Source: Haliotis asinina
Lineage: Eukaryota > Mollusca > Gastropoda > Lepetellida > Haliotidae
NCBI RefSeq assembly: GCF_037392515.1
Contig: NC_090291.1
Span: 36,975,001 to 37,039,000, forward strand
Direction of reading: 5' to 3'
Length of the DNA stretch: 64,000 nucleotides
Shown here: positions 58,522 to 64,000 of the stretch, piece after piece
How positions within the stretch are numbered: position 1 is the stretch's first letter
How the letters are laid out: every line of letters begins with the position of its first letter
Program-made: the position numbers and the translations under genes
The notes under the pieces: model-generated
The model's database searches: none
Seen by the model: the letters and a program-made list of their open reading frames with translations, nothing else
Told to the model about the DNA's origin: nothing

Positions 58522-60012
58522 TACAATTACTCACAACTGACACATTCACTCGATCCTCATCCATTCATCCACTCATTACTTGTTCCAAGGTTAAGATTCC
58601 GATTGTAGAAGTCATTTGAACTGACCTTCACCTGGTATCCCTACCAACTTGCATTTATTATCCTGACTATCACTAGGTATATATTTTAAGTCAAATTTGC
58701 AATCACTTGGTAACATTATATACAGAGTATCATTTCTGCAAGATACAATTTGAGTCAAAATATATGTAGCATAATAACCATTATTTTCCTTGGAGACTGA
58801 GCCTTGTCATTAAGCCAATCTATAGGCAAACTAGTGTCTTATCAGACCTGACTATATTTATTGGCATCATTTATTTTATCACTTTGTTAGCCAAAGTTGC
58901 ATTGGCATTGTTGCCGTTATAACAAAATTAAACAGAAAGTTTGCATGCATCATTGCAAACTCTCCTACTCTGCTTCATCATCTCCTTGTGTTATTTGTCT
59001 TCCAACGTGCACCCCAAGGGTGTTACAATATGTATCACAAGAAACTGCAATTCAAGGACCTGTATTGCAGTATGAGAGAGTGAGTGAGTGTCAAGATCAC
59101 AATTATTATAATGTATACAGTATATGTCGAGTGTTAAATTTGAAGGGTGATAAGTGTGGAGTGAAGACTTGTGAGCGAGGGCAGTGATGCAAGCGTTGAG
59201 CTATTGTTCGGATCTGAGGTGTGCAGTAGGAAAGACTATTGTATGTGGCTGGGTAGTAGGCTTCGGGTCAATCATGTAGCTTGGGGGGTATATAAGGTTT
59301 AATTTGAAGATTATGAGTTGGCAACCAGTTGGAAAGTGTATGTGTGTGAGGTTGGCTGTTTCCCTATATATTCAGCTGGTTGTCCGGGGTAGGTGTTACA
59401 CCCCGTAAGGCTGTCTCCCCGATCGTGAGAGATCGATATGCCGCCTGTGTATAGCTGAACTGACCTGGGTGTCTAGGGAGCGTTCCGTGCCCCGCCAGTA
59501 AGGCTGCACCATTTGATCATTAGGGACCAAAGTGACATGCCAACCAAGTGTGTGAAGATTAACACGCAGGGGAAGGACCCCTAATATACCACAGAAATCA
59601 TAAACTGTTTGAACCCCTACACATGGTGACATGACAACAACATCGATTGTGATGAGAACAGTGAACAATAATAGACTGATGTGTGCTTTCAATGAATTTT
59701 TATTGTCTATTCCATCTTCAGTGTAAATAATATAAGTATATGATTTGTTGTGCGTTTCTTTAAAGACATTTGTAGTGTTGTGATATTGTGAGTTGATTGG
59801 AGTGTTGACATGACTGTATGTGTGCATAGTTGGAGAGTGAAGTGTGATGGACGTGCGTGAGTGTGCAGGGAAAGAGTACGAGGGTATTGGATGAGGTGAG
59901 AATGCAGGTGTGAAGGCGAACCTAAATGTTTTATTGTAAATAAGATAGATTTAGTTAATAAATTGCATTAACGTTTAAATCTGGGGTTTGGTTTTTACTC
60001 TAGTATGTGACA

Positions 60013-60272
60013 GTGAGTGAGTTTAGTTTTACGCCGCACTCAGCAATATTCCAGCTATATAGCGGCGGTCTGTAAATAATCGAGTCTGGACCAGACAATC
60101 CAGTGATCAACAACATGAGCATCGATCAATTGGGAACAGATGACATATGCCAACCAAGTCAGCAAGTCTGACCACCTGATCTCGTTAGTCACCTCTTACG
60201 ACAAGCATGGTCGCCTTTTATGGCAAGCATGGGTTGCTGAAGGCCTATTCTACCCCGAGACCATCACGCGTT
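60013..60272 (-). mobile_element. SINE (family 2), near full length
   Basis: GTGAGTGAGTTTAGTTTTAC, GCACTCAGCAATATTCCAGC, GAGTCTGGACCAGACAATCC, TTAGTCACCTCTTACGACAA and ATGGTCGCCTTTTATGGCAA follow the consensus closely; a few bases are missing after CATCGAT. One of the younger copies. Confidence 0.9.
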
Positions 60273-60490
60273 GATGGCTCTTGAAAGGTACGCACGGCTG
60301 CTGTAAATGCGTACAACAAATATTCACGCACATACCTGTTACCGGTAGCAGCCGCGACGATGATTTAATACGATGAATATTACGAACACATATCTTTATC
60401 CCGTCTTTATGTGCATTGTCTCTACGGTCTGGTATTTGAATACTGTCAATTTGTACATTGTCTCTACGGTCTTGTGTTTGCATACATTCT

Positions 60491-60636
60491 ACGCAATTGG
60501 GAACCGATGACGTGTCAGCTAAGTCATCGAGCCTGACCACCCAATCACGTTAGTCGCCTCTTACGACAAGCATGGTCGCCTTTTATGGCAAGCATGGGTT
60601 GCTGAAGGACTATTCTACCCTGGGACCTTCACAGGT
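60491..60636 (-). mobile_element. SINE (family 2), 5' half
   Basis: ACGCAATTGGGAACCGATGA, TTAGTCGCCTCTTACGACAA, GGTCGCCTTTTATGGCAAGC and GGGACCTTCACAGGT. It has only the half farthest from the tail. It lies 220 bp from the copy at 60013 and might be part of a nested or rearranged pair. Confidence 0.8.
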
Positions 60637-61169
60637 ATCTTCATGTAGAAAAGGTGTCCAACTTAAGATCAGAAGGTACATGGTTTAAATCCCAGCCTGG
60701 GACACCAGAAATGGACTTCACACTGGACTGTATGAGGAACTTTTACATGTGTTCCATTCAACATCAGAAAGATCTTATTTATTTTACATATCTTATTTCT
60801 GACGTAAATGTTGCATGACTCACTAATATCACTCTCATGACTTTCAAAGAATGTATGCAGTTGTTACAATGACGAACCCAAGATCAAAATGAATAATGAT
60901 TTCAGTAAGATGTGTGTTGTGTAAAGATGAGTAGAATTCACACCACAATGAAACTATACCTAATCGTTCATAAACAAGAGTCATCAGAAGATGACATATT
61001 CCCCCTGGCCCCTACATATTTGAAAGGACAAATCATCTGACAGTTACTTATTGTGTTTATTGTTTCCATGGAATTCATGAAAAATATTAATGCCATATAT
61101 CTGTAATCAGAAAAAGTCACCATTTCTAGATCTGTCTCATATATCTCCCAAGATCTTTTGAAAGATATG

Positions 61170-62215
61170 AAATGATTTTCGAGTTGTGCTCCGGAAACGA
61201 AGCCAGCAATGTTTTCATGGAACCTAATACATCATAAAAACCTGTAAATAGCAAAAGGCACCACTTTGGGGTCTGCCACACATATCTACCTAGTAACACT
61301 GACAGATATTAAAAAGTTTTTGAGTTCTGCTCTGGAAACAGAACACACCTCTCACTTTTGAGAGTAAGTATGAAACGCTTCCAAGGAAACCGAGAAACTA
61401 AGAAATCACAAAATCCTGTAAGTAGCAAAAGGCACCACTTTCGGTTCCAACTGATATATCTATCAAGTTTTGCAGAAAAATACTGAACGGTTTTTGAGTT
61501 CTGCTCCGGAAAAAATGCCCATCCCTCCATTTTGAGACTAAATCCGAAACAGTTCCATAGAAACAGAGAAAATAATAAATCAGAAAACATGTAAGTAGCA
61601 AAAGGCACCATTTTGGGGTCTGTCACACATATCTACCAAGTAACACTGACAGATATTAAGAAGTTTTTGAGTTCTGCTCTGGAAACGAAACACACCTCTC
61701 ACTTTTGAGACTATGTCTGAAACATTTCCATGGAAACCAAGAAAATAATAAATCACAAGAACCTGTAAATACCAAAAGGAACCACTTCAGGTTTCAGACT
61801 GATATATCTACCAAGTTTTGCTGAAAAACTATGAATGGTTTTTGAGTTCTGCACCAGAAACAAAGCCCATCCTTCCATTATGAAACTATGTCTGACACGT
61901 TTCCATGGAAACCGAGAAAATAATAAATCACAAAAACCTGTACATAGCAAAAGGCACCACTTCAGGTTCTCACTGATATATCTACCAAGTCTTGTTGGAA
62001 AATATTGAACGGCTTTTGAGTTCTGCTCCGGAAACGAAGCCCACCCTACCATAAGACTAACACCAAAATGTTCCATGGAAAAACAAACAAAAATATAAAT
62101 GCCAAAAATCTGTAAATAGCAAAAGGCAAAACCATACGCTGAGATTACTATATCTATCAAGTCTGGTCTAAAAATATTGAACGGTTTCTGAGTTATGCTC
62201 TGGAAACAAATGATT
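61170..62215. repeat. About 176-bp satellite, six units
   Basis: AGCAAAAGGCACCA and TTTTTGAGTTCTGCTC(C/T)GGAAA recur about every 175-179 bp (starts near 61249, 61430, 61606, 61782, 61957 and 62124), with ATATCTACCAAGT between them. Copies differ by 10-20% by eye. The period is close to a nucleosome repeat. Minus-strand frames through it are repetitive (PEQNSKT...) with no recognised domain. Confidence 0.88.
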
Positions 62216-62848
62216 AAGAACATCTCAACTGAAGACAAAGCAAATACAAATATTAGACATGTTAGAGAGATAGATTAGGATCATGTGCAAAATGACAACC
62301 GTCACTCTCCCATTCAGGATGAAGGCCTCAAACGGTGACATGTTCGTATCATGTCTTGATCAACGTGTGAAGAGTCACATCGGTATTTGGTTCAGGACAC
62401 TGGGACAACCGCAATAGGTGACCCGCAGCAGACACGATAAGACGATTCAAAATGTGACGTGTCCTGAAATTCTGTACCCAAAACATATAAACATGACAGA
62501 AGTTACTCACCTCATTACTCAGAATATCACCCATCTCGTGTTTCCAAAACTCGCCATTACTCACGTGCGTGAAGCAATCGGCACTTCCCTTGGTTATGCA
62601 TATCCACGGGCGTTCCCGAATGATATACCGAAATGGTCCGAAATATCACAAAACCATCGTTTAGACTTGCTGATGTTATCATTAGGGTGGGAGACTTCAG
62701 AAAATACTTTTTTTTCTCTTGTGATAGTAGTAGAAAGAGGTCAACAAGTATAACATTCATCATTTGGTATTGGACATCATTTAATTTAAAGTGTGTTTCG
62801 CTCGATCAAATACGAAGAGCACGTGTAAATGTCCGCGTTAAAAGTCGT

Positions 62849-63049
62849 CTTCAGCAACCCATGTTTGTCGAAAGAGGCGAGTAACGAGATCGGGTCGTCA
62901 GGCTCGCTAACGAGGTTGACACGTGCCATCGTATTCTATTTGCGTAGATTGCTGCTCATGATGTTGATCATTGGATTGTCTGGGCCAGACTCGATTATTT
63001 CCAGACCGCAACCATACATCTGGAAAACTGCTGAATGTGGCGTTAAACA
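62849..63049 (+). mobile_element. SINE (family 2)
   Basis: CTTCAGCAACCCATGTTTGT, GAGATCGGGTCGTCAGGCTC, TTGATCATTGGATTGTCTGG and the tail CTGCTGAATGTGGCGTTAAA. Somewhat diverged; the CTCACTCAC end is missing. Confidence 0.8.
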
Positions 63050-63342
63050 ACCAAGCTGAAGCCATGTAAGTTGAATTACGACACTGCTGTCAGTAGGGCA
63101 GAACATGCTTACACTTTGTAAAACATTGAACCTGGATAGTGGTAGGCCTACTGGTTTCCAGTGGTGACTTCACATATTTTTATCTTTTTATCGTCACTGT
63201 TGCCTATAAATCCGACTGGAATTTGATTCGTCTGATAGCTGCGGCCAATTATTTTCTGCTACCTCTTGACGTTTTGTATGTACAGCTCTTACCAAGAGCC
63301 AAAAGGTTCAGTAAAGACAGGAGGACCTGACCGACATAGTGT

Positions 63343-63343
<1 letters not shown>

Positions 63344-63378
<35 letters not shown>
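63344..63378 (+). repeat. 35-base poly(A) run
   Basis: An uninterrupted A tract follows GACCGACATAGTGTC. It could be the tail of a retroposed transcript in plus orientation, but no source gene or target duplication is evident, so it may be a simple repeat. Confidence 0.6.
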
Positions 63379-63380
<2 letters not shown>

Positions 63381-63834
63381 AAACAAAAAGAGATCTACTA
63401 GAATGGATTGAGAATGAAACAGACACCCAGTTCAAATTAAACAAAACAATGAAACCATTATTCTCGGCCTTAGAGAGATAAGAAATGACGTACTGAATTT
63501 CATATTCATATTAACTAAAGAATACATATATCCTAGAAAGGTAGCAAACATTGTACCTTCTCTCACTGGTTTGAAACCAATATTGAATTACAATTACCAA
63601 TTGCATAAAATTAATGCATACTCCCAGAGCAAATATAACTCTTGTGTGACATTCTGGTCTCCTTGCCATAATCTATTTACACAATGATAGTTTCGTAAAT
63701 TTGGTTTGTTTCTAATTGTGTATACACAGATATGCTGACTTGTCAATGCTGTACCCAGAACAAAAAGAAATAAAGTGATAAAAAAAGGAAAAGAGATACC
63801 ATTATTTGATTGCTCGTAATGAAAACTTACTTGT

Positions 63835-63875
63835 CGCGGGCGTCGGGCGTCGGGCGTCGGGCGTCGGGCGATGGG
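63835..63875 (+). repeat. GC-rich 7-bp tandem repeat (GGGCGTC)
   Basis: About five units of GGGCGTC, then GGGCGATGGG. The G runs are spaced regularly on the plus strand and the tract is very GC-rich in an AT-rich setting. It resembles neither the animal telomere repeat nor a coding sequence. Confidence 0.85.
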
Positions 63876-64000
63876 ATTTTTTAACCTCTGAATACTGTTT
63901 AGTTACTTTGCAATACGGTGACCACTCGGCATTATTCACTGTCTGGTAAATCAAATACGTTGACAAATACAGCTTTCATGCTTTCATATTTGTTTATCTC

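Larger units (their letters stand above)
56946..64000. other. Right-hand non-coding region
   Basis: No gene is recognised. It holds a promoter-like segment (58447-58521), scattered AGGACAAC motifs (57767-58521), SINEs, a roughly 176-bp satellite, a poly(A) tract and a GC-rich 7-bp repeat. The zinc-finger gene's upstream exons and promoter may lie here on the minus strand. Confidence 0.45.

Noticed and set aside
59396-59827. 143-codon minus-strand frame
   Set aside because: No recognisable domain, runs through the LTR-like stretch, and has no splice or start support.
59394-60010. Possible solitary LTR (begins TGTTACACC, ends TGTGACA, with AATAAA and a GT-rich end)
   Set aside because: No flanking target duplication, imperfect end symmetry, and no retroviral-type coding sequence nearby. 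Treated as unassigned.
62418-62753. 111-codon plus-strand frame right of the satellite
   Set aside because: No similarity recognised, no start context or splice sites; overlaps another frame on the opposite strand equally well.
63379-63480. Short frame following the poly(A) tract (DLLEWIENETDTQFKLNKT)
   Set aside because: Reads protein-like for about 30 residues but stops quickly and has no recognised relative. It may be part of a decayed repeat.

Overview
The window is animal nuclear DNA. It is AT-rich, has GT-AG introns, and carries four split protein-coding genes spaced by long non-coding stretches. About twenty SINE copies belong to two families that share a 3' tail. From memory, that tail (read in reverse as GTGAGTGAGTTTAGTTTTAC, then CGCC and AGCAATATTCCAGC) is very common in abalone (Haliotis) and related marine gastropods, so a vetigastropod mollusc is the best guess. 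The gene repertoire fits this, but the species call rests on recalled repeats and not on a search.

Layout. (1) 1-2936: repeats, plus one weak candidate coding segment near the left end. (2) 2937-4263, minus: a three-exon TRIQK-like gene encoding a 91-residue tail-anchored protein. A 67-codon orphan reading frame lies just upstream (5439-5642, minus). (3) 7457-14434, plus: a seven-exon kappaB-Ras (NKIRAS) gene, 193 residues, with palindromic elements in its last intron. (4) 14435-21450: intergenic, with SINEs, MITEs and a C-rich tract. (5) 21451-33853, plus: a thirteen-exon alanine aminotransferase (GPT) gene, 510 residues with a likely mitochondrial presequence. (6) 33854-46138: non-coding, with SINEs, a long foldback and a large 14/28-bp minisatellite. 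(7) 46139-55472, minus: a large gene for a 2,670-residue, mostly low-complexity protein with three C2H2 zinc fingers. It has one coding exon of 5.8 kb. (8) 55473-64000: a 42/84-bp higher-order repeat split by a SINE, a TATA/CCAAT promoter-like region, a roughly 176-bp satellite, SINEs and a GC-rich 7-bp repeat.

The four genes have unrelated jobs (ER membrane protein, NF-kappaB-linked small GTPase, amino-acid transamination, nuclear zinc-finger protein) and nothing suggests a shared pathway. For the first three genes every exon joins in frame with canonical splice sites, and the reconstructed protein has the family's expected length. That is the main support for the exon models.

The most unusual signal is in the alanine aminotransferase gene. 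Five of its twelve introns start with tandem repeats built on, or rich in, the 5' splice-site sequence. In intron 2 a 30-bp unit carrying CAGGTGAG is repeated more than 34 times. In intron 5 a 62-bp unit holding the last 39 bp of the exon plus 23 bp of intron is present eight times. The next most striking find is two very small perfect palindromes (32 and 37 bp) with identical 15-bp arms, each flanked by its own perfect 7-bp direct repeat, which looks like a minimal mobile element.
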